Counted from the first letter of the stretch, positions 10,087 through 23,296 are shown. The stretch: DNA of 64,000 nucleotides from Auriscalpium vulgare (GCA_019915015.1 JAHBBC010000010.1:1488001-1552000), one strand, 5' to 3'. Numbers and translations are program-made. The notes: generated by a model not told the origin, from the sequence alone.

Positions 10087-10735
10087 CTCTCAGGACGGAG
10101 CCTAGCCTTACCCTTGCCCTTCGAAATCGGACGAGGCGGCGGCGACAACTCGACGACCTCCGAGAGCTCGTCCTCACCCTCGTTACCCTCGTCTCCGACC
10201 TCCGACACAATCTCCGGCAGAGTCTCGACCGGCGGCAGCAAGAAAGCGTCCTCCCCAGGCGCGACCACGCTAGGTCCCGCCACCGGAGACGCAGCCGCGT
10301 CGACAGGATCCCCCGCAGCAGCAAAGAACGCGTCTACCGAGGCATCGAAATTGTCATACAACAGCGTTAGGAACGCCAGTCAAGCAGCACGACAACGAAG
10401 ACATACCTGGTCCATTTCGGGCACGACAGTAATATATCCGAAGGACTTGGCCTTCCAAGTCTCTTCTCCGTGTTGCCAGGCGATCTCCTTGAACTCCTGG
10501 ACGAACTCTTGAGTTCGTGTAGCGCCGTCCGGGAACTTATGCGTCTGGGCCTGTCGATCAAGAAGCATCAATCATCAAAGAAGACAAAATGATCAAAAGA
10601 AGCACTTACCAACGCTTGGGCGACACGCAGGCACCAGTTCAACTTGTCAGCTGAGCTGGCCGCAGGATCGAACTCGTTGAGACGCTTGCGGATGACGGCC
10701 AAGCAGGGTGCAATAGGAACAGGAAGGTCGGACAT

Positions 10736-11503
10736 GTGCAGTGAGCGCCAGGGAACAAGGACAACAAGAGGGAATGCGGACCAAAATATCGCATTCCGCC
10801 TCCTTTTATGCCTTTCCGCTCGGCCGCACGTCCCTTTCTATTTCGACTACTCCCGCGCACACACCACAGGCCACGACTTCGTCGCAATTCGTTTCAACTC
10901 GAAATCCCACGCAACATCCCCGCTGTCCACGCAGCTTCCCCGCCCTCTTCGACTTCAGGAAACCATCGTCGCCTTTTCGATCCTATTTCCAACGGCCCCA
11001 GACCACCGCCTCATGTCAAACTCAATCATGACGTCATCATTTCGTTTCAAGCATTTCGAGTCCCCCACGCAACACTTGCACTCCCACGACATTTGCCGAC
11101 CTAGGCTTACCACATTCCGACACAACTTCCTTCGCCTCCGGCAAACCCCGCTATTGGCTCCCACACTTTCGAAAAGTCTTAGAGACTTGCGACAAAAATA
11201 TCCGACGCTTCAACAATTCCTCCGCCGCAACACATCCTTCGAAAAGGAAAAAGAAGCCCTCGACGCAAGTATCTTATGGACCTGACACGCGACCACATCG
11301 CACATCTCGCATCAACGCCCAGAACACGACGCCAACACGCGCCAATCCCTTTTCGTAATACGCCACGCACATCTTCCTTCATTGCCGAAGCTCGGCATGG
11401 TCGGAGGCGGTTCAGTATGCCATCATGTACAACCTGGCGCCGACGACTTTCGTATTCCCTCCCGCCCGCGTATTCCTTTCGAGGCGTCGCTCCCTCTACA
11501 TGC
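10736..11503. other. Spacer between the antisense gene start and the polypurine tract
   Basis: About 770 bp without a convincing gene. Open frames on both strands are low-complexity and lack recognisable domains. By position it must hold the promoter of the antisense gene; no clear TATA box was seen. Confidence 0.4.
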
Positions 11504-11539
11504 TGACCGAGGACGGTCAGTATTTCAATAAGGAGGAGG
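11504..11539 (+). promoter_or_regulatory. Hairpin and polypurine tract of the outer element
   Basis: TGACCG-AGGA-CGGTCA is followed by AATAAGGAGGAGG, which abuts the LTR start at 11,540. It is the natural priming site for plus-strand synthesis and the reference copy for the cassette found inside pol. Confidence 0.7.
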
Positions 11540-12987
11540 TGATACGCCTGCCCAGCCGTCTAGCAGAGAAACACCCGAATTTTGGCATTTTCGGCATCTT
11601 CCGAAATCACGTGACCTCGGCCTGCCGGCCTCGGTCCGCACCATCAGGTTTCACTACCACCCCGCAGCGTCTATCGAAAGCGCCCCAAACGCACTCGAAA
11701 TAGCCTACACGCCCCACCAAGCGCCCCGAGCCACACGCCACAATCCTACGGCCCCGCACAACAAGTCACCCAGCGGCTATCTGACTCGGAGCCACACGCC
11801 ACAATCCTTCCCCGCCGTGATGCGCCGCTGTCAATCATACTTCCCTTCTGCGTTCCCCGATTTCTCGATATTCCCCACATCTTGATCCACGATACGGTCC
11901 CGCCTACGTTAATCCACAGCCGTCCGAGATAGGCAGGAGCGCTACACAACGAGCCAAGACCGCCCGTCGTACGTCCCTCCCTTCAATTTACACTCGAAAT
12001 ACATCGGATACCCCGCTCGACTTTACGATACACCACCAGCGCCTTACGATATAAGCGCTAGCGCGCTAATCGCACTTCGCCCCCTAGCGGCGATCGTAAG
12101 TCGGAACTAAACCTAAATCCGTCCGTAATTCAACGATCCTCTCTTGCCACATCCCTCGTATACTCACTCCCCCGCGTCCACTTCGTACACCCCGTGATAT
12201 CTGACCCACGTCTACCGCGTTTTAGATCGTATTTGTCTTCACTATGTCACGTCCGTACGATACGGATTTCTGACTCGCTTGTCGTACAAATAGTTCTGAG
12301 TCGCTAGACAGACAGAATAACAAGTTACTATTCCCCCTCGTACTCAGGATCTCGAAAGAGCGCCTGAAGTGGTCTGACTTCACCACAACCCGTCGCTCTA
12401 GCTCTTAGACGCACGAAACTTCGACACCAATACCACGCCGCAATATCAATACGAATACCAATACCGCGACCCTCGACAAATCCCCTCTTGCCCTTCGAAA
12501 TCTCCCTACGCCTCGCTACTCTCCCCCTCGACACCCCGCACCTTCAACGCAGAGATCAGGCCTATATACGCCCCTCTGTTCCTTCGTCACCGCCTCATAC
12601 TTCGTCCCTCTCGTCCTCGATATATTCCCCCGACCATTGCCACCGCTGCGTAATTCCCCTTCGACTCTCGAAATAGTCCTCGTGTCCCCTCCGACATTCC
12701 TAGCTTCCGTGACACATTCTTGGGAGCTCGCCCGTCGCGTCTCCAGCACTGTATCATTTCGGTGATCCGTGCCGTGTCTAGCTCTCGCACTATCGTCCTC
12801 TCCCCCAGCCTCTCGCGCCCTCCGATCCAAGTCCTAGTCACTGTGTCCCACTCGTACACTGAGCAGGATTTGCCGTGCGTAGTCTCGGGACCCTGACTGC
12901 GCTCCCTCAACTCGATACATTCACTACTGCGCTCTGAGGATTGGACATCAATATATATCCGCCTCACTACCAGTTGGACGCCCATCA
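11540..12987 (+). repeat. 3' LTR of the outer gypsy element
   Basis: The LTR starts TGATACGCCTG right after the polypurine tract and ends CGCCCATCA, like the inner element's LTR. Between the ends the two are clearly related but diverged: both have a CCGAA(A/G)TCACGTGAC block near the start, a GCGCCCCAAACG block and a CTACC(A/G)G(T/C)TGG block at the end. A TATATA run lies at about 12,951. The partner 5' LTR is outside the window, so identity could not be tested. Confidence 0.75.
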
Positions 12988-14623
12988 ATGCCTGCTCATG
13001 AGCTTCGCCAGTGCGCGGCAGAACTGGCGCTCCGCGAGCGTCGTCTCGAGTGCAAGGAAGTGAGTGAAGATCAATGATCACGAGCAGCTCTTCCGTTAGG
13101 TCACTAGATTGGGATTCCACGTTAGAATAGAAAAAGAGAAGGCAAACGGGCGGTGTACCTCTCCAATGGAGGGACAGGAGTCCGCGAGCGAGAGACCGAG
13201 GAAGCTTCAGATGGACGGGGACCTGAGTATCGTGTCTTCCCGACGCGCATGTACTAGGCATACAATGAGCGAGCTTCCTGCACGAATTAAACTGAAAACT
13301 CACCACGCCGCAGCGGCTCGAACACGCTGATGTGCACGCTGGACCGAAGCGCCGCGAGTCAGCCAGAGGGCCGCTGCAGCCCCAAAATACCACCGCTATG
13401 CCCCTCACGCTTGGTATGATGCTTCGTGGGTCCCCTTGGCGGCACTTGAGAGGGGTCTGGATAGAGAAGGAGCACCATTGAGAATTGCAGGAGACGACTG
13501 AAAGTGGACGACGACGTACCTTGCGCGCGGCGGCGCTCGGACAACCGACACATAACAGACTCCAACTATTGACACGCCTGCGTCCCTCGGGCATTCGTGA
13601 TCTTCAGCGCGCGTGGAGTTTGCAACGTTGAGGGTGATGGCATTGGAGGCGGAGGCACATGGAGGGGGCGGATACGCGCCGGCCAGTGTTGGGGCGGCGT
13701 GTGACAGCGCGGTGTTGACTGGCGCATGTCGAGCAGACGCAGGGGGCTCGGTCGCGCTCGCCATGTCGATGTGGGCCTGCGACTTTGGCGTGGGCGGTGA
13801 CGCGGGCGTGGGCTTGCGTCGAGCGGGTGCGGGGGACGCGGACGCGGGCGTGGGCGTGCAGCAGGGTGGTGGGGCGACGAGGACGGGCGCGGTTGCGGGT
13901 TTGGGGTTGTATAAGTCTCGCGGGACGCCTGCTCACCGGCCTCGAGCCCCTTGGGCTCGTCTCCTCGACCTGCTCCTCCTCTCTTCACTCCTTCGCCCTT
14001 CATCCTTCTCCTCCTCCCGAGCACGTGCGACACGGCTGACGTGGGGCCAGCGCGCGACACGTCGTCGAGTGCATGTCGATGCGCTGGCGCCACTGAGCGC
14101 GGTGACGTGGCGGCGGTGCATGGCACGTCGTTGGCGTTCGAGTGCATCTTGATGTGCAGTGCGTCGAGTGCATGCGCGGCAGTGCCGTGATGGCTCGGCA
14201 TCGGCCGGCAATTTTGTGACATCCAACTCTGTGCACGAAGGAAGAGAAGGCGGAGGGCCGTGGTGAGGAGGACGCGCGTGGGCGCGTCGCTGGTGGATGA
14301 GAGTGCAGGATGGAGGTGCCTGGTGAGTTGCGCGCGGCGACCGACAACGCGCGACGTGCAGGCAAGAAAACCTTCAGGTGCAAAGCGTACGACTGTTGGT
14401 AATGTGCGTCATGCATAAGCAGTTGGATCACATACTGTTGTGGCATAGTACACAAGTCTTGGAAGCCAGAGTATAGAATAGAGCCATGTGCATTGTGTCC
14501 GTGGTACGATGGGGATGGGCAGCATTGGTAGAACGCGGGCGCGAGGTCGGGCCGGCCGGACAAACACCACCGGATGGCGCCGGCAATCAAAAAGGCAATC
14601 AAACCGGCACCCGGCGACCATGA
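12988..14623. other. GC-rich stretch without a convincing gene
   Basis: Open frames here come from GC-rich, low-complexity DNA (for example the GGACGCGGGCGTGGGC runs at 13,800-13,860) and give Pro/Arg/Ala-rich translations with no domain. A TATAAG on the plus strand at about 13,908 has no obvious gene behind it. A minus-strand frame starting ATG at 13,764 (MASATEPPAS) is the least implausible candidate but is unsupported. Confidence 0.4.
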
Positions 14624-16480
14624 CCGAATAGATGCAGGCACGACCTCGAAAAACCCCCTAGTAAACGATTCAACTTCGTAAACTCAGGGAATCGTAATTT
14701 TCTCAAGGCTCATAATTTGTATTGCAAAGTTGGAGATCTGGTTGGTCAAGCAAATGCTCTTAGGGGACTGGGTGATCTTGCCATAAGTCAATCTGACTTG
14801 GATAGTGCAAGAGAAAGGTTCTCTGCTGCCCTAGCGGTGCAATTGATATCCAATGATACACGAGGAAGAGCATATAGTGTCTTCTTCTTGGGCAAGATAC
14901 ACAGATTTTGTTCTGAAATTGAGGCAGCCAAAGAGAGATTCACAGAAGCAATCAGTCTTCACAAAATTGCTAATGATATTTTAGGTGAAGCCAATGCAGT
15001 GATGAACATGGGAGAAATCTATATGCAATGCCAACAGTTGCCACAAGCTCAAGCTTTATTTGAAGAAGCCTTCAACTTATACATTAAGGCAGAAGATGCA
15101 ATGGGTGCAGGAAATACATTAGCACACCAAGGAGACATATTACTTCTTCTCTCTGACATTCCAAAAGCTAAGGAGACATTTCAACGGGCCCTTGACTTTC
15201 ACAATAAAAGTTGTGATAAAATGGGCATTGCTAGTGACTTGCAAAACCTTGCAAAGATAAGCTTGAGGTCCAATGATCTGACTGCTGCTCATTCTCAATT
15301 CCTGGAAGCATTGAAGATGCACAAGGAAACTCAAAATATTCATAATCAAGCCAATACCCATGAGCTTCTAGGTGAAGTGTATGCAAAGCAAAGTGATACA
15401 GAGAAGGCTAAGCTACACTACATGGAGGCCTTGAAGTTACATGAGCAAGTTGGCAATATACTGGGACAGGGCAATGCATATATGTTACTTGGCTCTATGG
15501 ATGCTGTAGCAAAGGAATGGGATACAGCTGAGATAAGATATAAAAAGGCCTTGTCACTGCATGAGCAAGCTCAAGACATCCTCGGACAAGCCAATGATCA
15601 CATGAAGCTGGGACAGCTAAAGGCTGATCAAAAAGATTTTGAGGGGGCTGAGTTGGAGTATAGTGAGGCTATGAAACTGTACAGTGAAGCTGGACTTACT
15701 CTGGGACAAGCCAATATCCAACAGTGCATCTGCCTCCTCCATGCTATTCAAGGACGTGTACCAGAGGCTTATGAATTTGGTTGTAAAGCTCTTGAGCTAC
15801 ATATTGCAGCAAATGATCCATTTGGGCAAGCACTTGATCAACAACGTCTTGGGATGATACTCTTATTTGGTTTGGAGAAACCAGCAGATGCAGCTGAAAG
15901 ATATCAAAAGGCATTGGACCTGCACACTGAACTCGATATTGTTTCTTCTCAAGTGCTAGATTTGAAAGGCTTACTACTGGCATATGAGAGGCTGTCAGAT
16001 GCAGAGAAGCTTCAAGATGCATTACAGAAGATATTAAAATGTTATATTTCTCTGAATAATACACCAGACCAAGGAAAAACTATGCAACACCTGGGGAGAG
16101 TATACATCCACATGGGCAAGCTCTCAGAAGCACAAGATATATTTACCCAAGCACTCTCCCTTCACAAAAAAACTGAGCAAACTTCAGAAGTTGCTGAAGA
16201 TTTATTATACTTGGGCATCTCATATTGGGACAATGGTCAGCAGAGTATAGGAGAAGAGAAAATTCTAGAGGCAGCCAATATGTATACTGCTGCAAAGTTA
16301 GTCCAAGAGCAGTTGAAAGCAATGCAAACACTGAGGACAAGATATGAAAAGATGATTGAGTTACTTGAAGATGACCATCCTGAAAGACAGGTTGCGGGAG
16401 ACAGGCTAGCAGAGGTGATAAGAGACATTGAAGATGTGACAAGTAAAATAAATCAAGGTCAGTCTAAATCCACAAACTGA
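14624..16480 (+). pseudogene. TPR tract, probably the C-terminal part of an NLR/STAND protein, 5'-truncated
   Basis: About 600 residues form tandem 40-residue tetratricopeptide repeats with the recurring pattern LGQAN..LGDL....A...F..AL.LH. The tract appears to contain some 13-14 units, such as LGEANAVMNMGEIY, LGQGNAYMLLGSMD and LGQANDHMKLGQL. In Agaricomycetes such tracts usually form the sensor end of NACHT- or NB-ARC-type proteins. No NTPase domain lies upstream: the frame is closed by a TGA at 14,621, there is no ATG near the first repeat (only a TTG at 14,717), and GC-rich DNA of another character abuts it. The sequence is clearly AT-richer than its neighbours and has no introns. I read it as a truncated copy; a short expressed TPR protein starting at an internal ATG is possible. 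Confidence 0.65.
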
Positions 16481-16612
16481 ATGACACTCTCCTTCTAACT
16501 GTACATCAAACAGATACAGACACCATTATTAGCTCTCCCGAATCAACGAGCACATAGCATGACACTCCATGATATTGATACATCCTGTAATTTGACATTT
16601 CATTTGTGACTC

Positions 16613-18571
16613 TTATAGGTTGACAAAGAGATCAGTTGCCTAGGGACAAGTATCAAGCAGTGAGCATGGGTGACAGGAAGCCTGTAGAGTATACATACTT
16701 CAACAAGTAAGTTCTGAATTCCAGGCTCACGTGAGGAGTGACCAGCATCGGGAACAATATGTAAGGTGATCTCAGGCCAGACCTGTCAGGGGGGATAGTA
16801 AGAGGAGGTAGGAGCATCAGCACATCAACCAATATGTGACCGACCTTCTTGAGATCATATGCAGTAGTGGCCTATGGCATAAATTAGTAACAACGACTAC
16901 AAGTTTCATTGGGCGACATACGGGGCACACAACATCGTACCGGCCTTGAACAACGATTGTCGGTATGTGGCGGCTGAATGCGTGGTCACTTGAGTGGCGG
17001 CGAGAAGAGACGCGCGACTGCATACATCTTATCGATCTCTTGCGGCTCCAGCAGCTGCCCATCACGCATGAATCCATCGTTTACAAAATAGTGATTCTCG
17101 ATCCTAGCAAAAGCGCTAGAAAGAAAGAGTAAGGTCAACGCAGGGGTAGGAGTAGGTCTGAGTACACACTTGGCCCAATCATCCTTCTCAGCACGAGCTA
17201 TGTCACTGGGATCGGTATACAGCTTGGAAGTTGACATTCTAGCACCGAGACCATGAGCTTCTGGCGCAAGGTAGCCCCCGGAGCTTCACTTACTCCCATT
17301 TCGACCAGGCTCTTGCTGCGCGCAGGCGCGTCTCGTCGTCAACGGAGTTCAGTTGCGCGTGGTAAGCAAGAACGAGATCGCCGCGCTCGCGCTCGGGGAT
17401 GGGAGCGAGATATTCATCCCTACACACAACAGTAAGTGCCGATCGCGCTGTACAGACCGAGGAACTCACCAAGCCTCAGGGAATATATGCGAAGCACCCT
17501 CCTGGTAGAACCACCTCAGCTCACTGCACGATGCGCTTCAGTCGAGGGTACTGTGTTGACTGCCCAAGACGTATTTTACCTCTTGCGCAATGTGAAGATA
17601 CCGCTTAAGAAAAATTGTGCAAACGTGAGCATGAGCCCAACTTCTAGCATGGGATATAACGCACCGGAGGACTAGGGTCTTCACCCGGTCAGGATGAGCC
17701 TATGAAAGACGTCAAGTAAACGTGCAATTGAGGGCAAGAGCCATACCTGAGCATATGCCAGTGCCAAAGTCGAGCCCTAGCTGCGTGTGAGATGCATCAC
17801 ACGGGAGAGAACAGGGGAGAACATACCCAGGAGCCACCAAAGACGTGCCACTTGTCAATCTTCAGGTGCACCCGCAGCCGTTCGACGTCCTTGACGAGGT
17901 CCCACGTAGTGTTGTCTTCGAGGCAAGCAGTCCTGTGGACACATTATTAGCTGACACGCCAGACGAAAAGGGGGCGAGGTGGGTGCGCTTACGGTGTAGA
18001 CTTCCCCGCGCCTCTTTGATCGAGAAAGATGACCTACGAGATGCGCGATAAGATCGCGCATTGGAAGAAAGGGTGAGCGCCAACTTTGTACTTGTCAGGA
18101 TTGAAGAATCCCCGATCCCTGGCATCGCAGCCGCCTCCAGGTCCACCTGCGGGGTTTCGACCACTCAGATCATGCCTGAGTGCCTTCACTAAACTCACCG
18201 TGCAGGAACACAACTGGTCGGCGCCAAAGAACAGATGAGATAGATCCCGAGAGCGCAACGATCGTCTACTTACCTGGAGCGCCGTCAGGCTTTCCAGAGA
18301 CTTCATAGCTGCACAGACTGTCAATGCAAGACCGTTGCTGTGCATAAGTCTCAACGTACTGAAGATCGTGGATGTCGGACACTTTCAGCTTCCCTGTCTC
18401 GAACGGTGAGGAAAACGAATAGACCATGCTTGTCGATCTCGGGTTTGCGCGCTCGTTGTGATGGCACCGGATCAATGATGTGTTCACTGGGCTGACTGTG
18501 GACTTGATGAGGCGACGAGTGTGTACAAAAGCGAAGTTACACGGCCGCAGGCAGCTGGAGATCGTGTGCAT
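16613..18571 (-). CDS. Proline iminopeptidase (alpha/beta hydrolase, S33)
   Basis: Splicing about a dozen short exons gives the family signature. The N-terminus reads DIHDLQ-YEVSGKPDG. It is followed by GGPGGGCD, VIFLDQRGAGKSTP, the nucleophile elbow GGSWGSTLALAYAQ, HPDRVKTLVLRGIFTLRK, ELRWFYQEGASHIFP, ARIENHYFVNDGF, IPTIVVQGRYDVVCP (catalytic Asp) and PDAGHSSREP (catalytic His). The last exon encodes ATDLFVNL and the stop at 16,613. The enzyme removes N-terminal proline from peptides. The conserved core can start at ATG 18,427, but an in-frame ATG at 18,571 adds 48 residues rich in Arg and Ser with one acidic residue, resembling a mitochondrial presequence. The gene ends 130 bp from the convergent TPR tract. 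Confidence 0.9.
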
Positions 18572-19225
18572 GAGCGGAAGCGGCCCGCTCTGCTTGACTA
18601 CCGTTTCCGGCGACTTCCGGACATAGCGTCGAGCTGATCACGTCATTACGCTGACTCAGCTCTGCCGGAGCGCCGGAGTCGCATCAACTCGTGACTTGGA
18701 GTTATGCTTTCTCGGATTCTCCTTGGATTCTCCAACTGCCTCTGCGGCAGCGTCGTCTGCTGACACCAGTCCGACAGAGGTCGGATGTCGACTTACGCGA
18801 ACACTCCACGAATAATTTCGACTCACGAATCTGCTGCTGCTAGCAAGCTAGGACTGGCTAGAGCCGCCTCCTCTGCGGCGTTGTACGAAGGTATCAGTAT
18901 TTCAACTCTTCAATGTGTCCTAACCTTTCCCTTCAAGCTTGAATCGTAGGAGGTCTTTGCTGTACTACTCCAGCAGCTGTCTGCTGCGGGCCTTCTGTCT
19001 TACGTCGCTGACATGATCACGCCGAGGGCGTACATATGATCCTCTTTCATTTGCCCATGCACACCTCATGAGCAACTCGGCGTGCGCGTGACCACCGTCT
19101 TGGACAACCGGTATGAATCATTATATGAATCAAATACCTGATGGACGACTTATAACGAGTAGCTAAGCTGTACTTTGAACGTTTGAACAACGCCTGCCCT
19201 CTTTGCCCGCTACCAGCTGCCTGCC
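18572..19225. other. Divergent intergenic region
   Basis: About 650 bp between two divergent genes (proline iminopeptidase and carboxylesterase). No further gene is seen; it should hold both promoters. Confidence 0.5.
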
Positions 19226-21619
19226 ATGTTTACTCCCCGGGCTGCGACACTCGCCTCCTTGGCGCTCGCAAGCGGCGCGCTGGCAAGCAGCCAGGCGCCG
19301 CCGGCTGTTCATCTCGACCGCGCAACCTTCATTGGCAACGCGTCCGGGGTGGTCACACAGTTCCTCGGCATCCCGTTCGCCCTGCCCCCGTATGCTCGTC
19401 ACCCCTCTAACCTGCCTGTACACTCACCCAACGCCCCGCCAGTGTCGGCGACCTGCGTCTGCGCCTCCCCCTGCCCAACGCGCCGTACACAGGTGTGCAC
19501 AACGCGTCGGCGTTCGGGCCCGCGTGTATCCAGCAGTTAGGGTCACCCTTGCCGATCCCGGCGGGTTTCTCGCCGGTGGCCCTGCAGTACCTGGAGGGCC
19601 TCGACTACGGCGCTGCCGTCGTGGACAGCGAGGACTGTGCGTGCGCGTTCTTTATTTAGCGCCTAAAGCGTGGCCGACGACGTATGAAGGTCTGACAATC
19701 AACGTCGTAAAGCCGGCGAGCGCTACGGAGAGCACAAAATTACCAGTCCTCGTTGTGCGTGAATCGTTGTGTTGGTCCACTTATCTTATCTAATGTTTAT
19801 GAGTCCAGTGGATATATGGAGGGGGATTCGAGACTGGGGCATCAGAGACGTATGTGTTCCATGCATTCGGCGCACAACGCTTCTCAGTGATTGCAGCTAT
19901 AATGGCTCTGCCATTGTAGAGCGATCCATTCAATTGGGCCAACCCATCGTCTACGTCAGTATGAATTATCGGTGGGTAGCATCCGTCTTCTTTGCAGCGT
20001 GCTGCACGCTGACATACACATTGTAGCCTGTCGGGTCAGCTAAATACCGCGTCTACGACCTAGAATATCTTCTGAAACACCCTCTTCTCAGCGCTTGGCT
20101 TCCCTGGGGGTGTGGAGGTTCAGAAGGCCGGTGTCGGTAATCTCGGCCTCCACGATCGTGCGTAGTTTCCCTCCATACTGTTCATCCTATGCCCTGATTC
20201 CAATAATACCAGAGAGACTTGCCCTGCGCTGGATCCAAAAGTACATACACGCATTCGGCGGCGACCCTAGCAAAGTAACCATGTAAGTTCCTGCTCGCTT
20301 CCACACGCCTCTCTAACCCTGCCTATCAGCTCTGGACAGAGTGCCGGTGCCATCTCCGTCTCACTGCACCTAGTCACGAATGGCGGGAACACCGAAGGCC
20401 TCTTCCGCGGCGCATTCATGCAGAGCGGTTCGCCCCTTGGGGTTGGCCCGGTCGCGGAAGGCCAGCCCTTCTACGATGCGCTGGTTGCGAACGTGAGCTG
20501 TGAGGCCGCGAAGGATACACTCCAGTGCCTGCGGGAGGCGCCGATCGACAGGCTGCGCACGGCTATTAATGCCTCGCCAGATATCAATACGTTTCAGGTG
20601 CGTTTAGTCGCTTAGTGTACTCGACTGGCTGGGGAAGTGACGATCATCGTGTATATTGTATGCAGTCTTTGAATTTGGCGTGGCAGCCACGCGTCGACGG
20701 AATATTCTTGAAGGACGATCCACAAAGATTGGTACTTCAAAACAGTGTTGCCAAAGTGCCGCTCGTATCAGGTGAGTTCTGCTCCCAATGCTAGCCAAAA
20801 ATTTAACAGCTAACAACCGTCATGCGTCATCCGACAGGCGACTGCGACGACGAGGGCACCCTTTTCTCGTTCTCCACGTCGAATCTCACGTACGCGCCCC
20901 TCCTACTGCACAACCTCCCTTCATGCTCACTCACTAGGTCTTTTAGCACCGACGCCGAAGTCCGCGCTTACGTCGCGGCAAACTACTTCAAGGGCGTGCC
21001 CAGCGCGAACATCGACGCGATCCTGGCGGCGTATCCGAACGACACCGCGCAGGGTTCGCCGTTCGACACGGGCGCGCTCAACGCCCTGACTCCGCAGTAC
21101 AAGCGCCTCGCGGCGCTGCAGGGCGACCTCGTCTTCCAGGCGCCGCGCCGGTTTTTCCTCCGGCAGCGTGCGAGCAAGCAGCCTTTGTTCTCATATCGTG
21201 CGCGATTTTTCCTGCTGCTCTCGTGTCGGTTGCTTACTGAATGACTTGACGCATATTCAGTGAGCAAGCGCCACAAGACACTGCCTGATGTTGGTTCGGT
21301 AAGACTGCATTTTGCATGAAAGGTTGAACGTGGAACCTGACAGCGATCTTGGGGGTAGTTCCACGGGTCCGACGCATACTTGTTATACGGGCCGAGCGAC
21401 ATGACGGACTACCTCATCCGCTTCGTCACGCACCTCGACCCGAACGTCGGTGCAAGCGCGGACCCACTTGCGAGCTTGTTTTGGCCGCCCTACACGACCG
21501 CGGCGCCGCAGTTGCTGACGTTCTTGGACGGCGCGGTACCGCTGAACATCACGTTGGACACGTACCGTGCGGAGGGTATGGCGGAGCTGACGAGGGTGTC
21601 GCTCGCACATCCTTTGTAG
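19226..21619 (+). CDS. Secreted type-B carboxylesterase/lipase
   Basis: The start MFTPRAATLASLALASGALA is a signal peptide. Exons then give VTQFLGIPFA, VGDLRLRLPLP, EDCLTINVVKPA, VWIYGGGFETGAS (oxyanion hole), YVSMNYR, GGDPSKVT and GQSAGAISVSLHL with the catalytic Ser. Further on come FMQSGSPLG, DCDDEGTLFS (acid residue) and FHGSDAYLLYG (catalytic His). The mature product is about 540 residues, normal for the family, and the stop is at 21,617. There are about ten short introns. Such enzymes hydrolyse esters outside the cell; the substrate cannot be read from sequence. Several N-glycosylation sites (NAS, NVS, NDT, NIT) fit secretion. Confidence 0.92.
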
Positions 21620-21927
21620 TGAACTCCTGTTACGAGCGAGCAGAGTCTCACACATCTTCGCGGCCGCGCAGCTCAACGAACCAGTGGGCCGGCTGGGGTC
21701 GGTCTGCTTCCCCCGTACGCGCCAACGTACTGCGCGTCCAGTACTACCTTACGAAGGGGTTGTGTTCACGTGCCGGAGTTTCCATGTCCGAGTATTTGAA
21801 ACTGTCGACAAGACCTTGAATTTCGATAGAGTCGTCACAAAAAGAAGACGCAGCGACTCTATTGAGGTGCAGATCATCTAGCATTATGCAGGTGGGTATG
21901 TATATGTACGACAGCAGGCCGGTTCGT
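21620..21927. other. Convergent spacer
   Basis: Short 3' flank between the carboxylesterase and the CRAL-TRIO gene; no gene seen. Confidence 0.5.

Positions 21928-23296
<1,369 letters not shown>

Larger units (their letters stand above)
3766..10735 (-). pseudogene. Antisense seven-exon gene of unknown function, split by an LTR element
   Basis: Exons on the minus strand are 10,735-10,611, 10,550 to about 10,404, 10,333-10,083 continuing at 5351-5145, 5084-4940, 4880-4698, 4638-4225 and 4163-3766. The junctions use GT/AG ends and agree in phase, except intron 2, whose donor is uncertain. The product would be about 620 residues and starts MSDLPVPIAP. The third exon is Ser/Pro/acidic and contains two KGKGKA motifs. 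The fourth holds a Cys-rich module (CDAC, then CPRCRKDKQPC) that may bind metal. The C-terminal exon (HAHAKVMRWF ... EWYYQAGDW) may be folded. I do not recognise the family. An LTR element at 5356-10,082 interrupts exon 3; without it and one copy of the ACGA duplication the frame is continuous. The gene lies inside a gypsy element, antisense to pol, so it may be an accessory ORF of that element. Confidence 0.7.
1..12987 (+). mobile_element. Outer Ty3/gypsy LTR retrotransposon, 5' part outside the window
   Basis: The element is recognised from its pol frame (to 3423), a polypurine tract (11,531-11,539) and a 3' LTR (11,540-12,987), all on the plus strand. Its 5' LTR and gag would lie left of the window. 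Between pol and the polypurine tract it carries an antisense multi-exon gene (3766-10,735), into which a second LTR element (5356-10,082) has inserted. Without that insertion the pol-to-LTR interval would be about 3.4 kb. Assigning pol and the 3' LTR to one element is an inference: no boundary, second polypurine tract or other LTR end is seen between them apart from those of the inner element. Confidence 0.75.

Noticed and set aside
11540..12987. Reading this LTR as the 5' LTR of a further element to the right
   Set aside because: It is preceded by a polypurine tract and not followed by a TGG primer-binding site.
12587..13594. Minus-strand open frame of 335 codons
   Set aside because: It crosses the end of the outer LTR into unrelated DNA, so it spans two sequences of different origin; no domain.
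13566..14222. Minus-strand Pro/Arg-rich and plus-strand Gly/Ala-rich open frames
   Set aside because: They result from GC-rich simple sequence; several frames on both strands are open at once.
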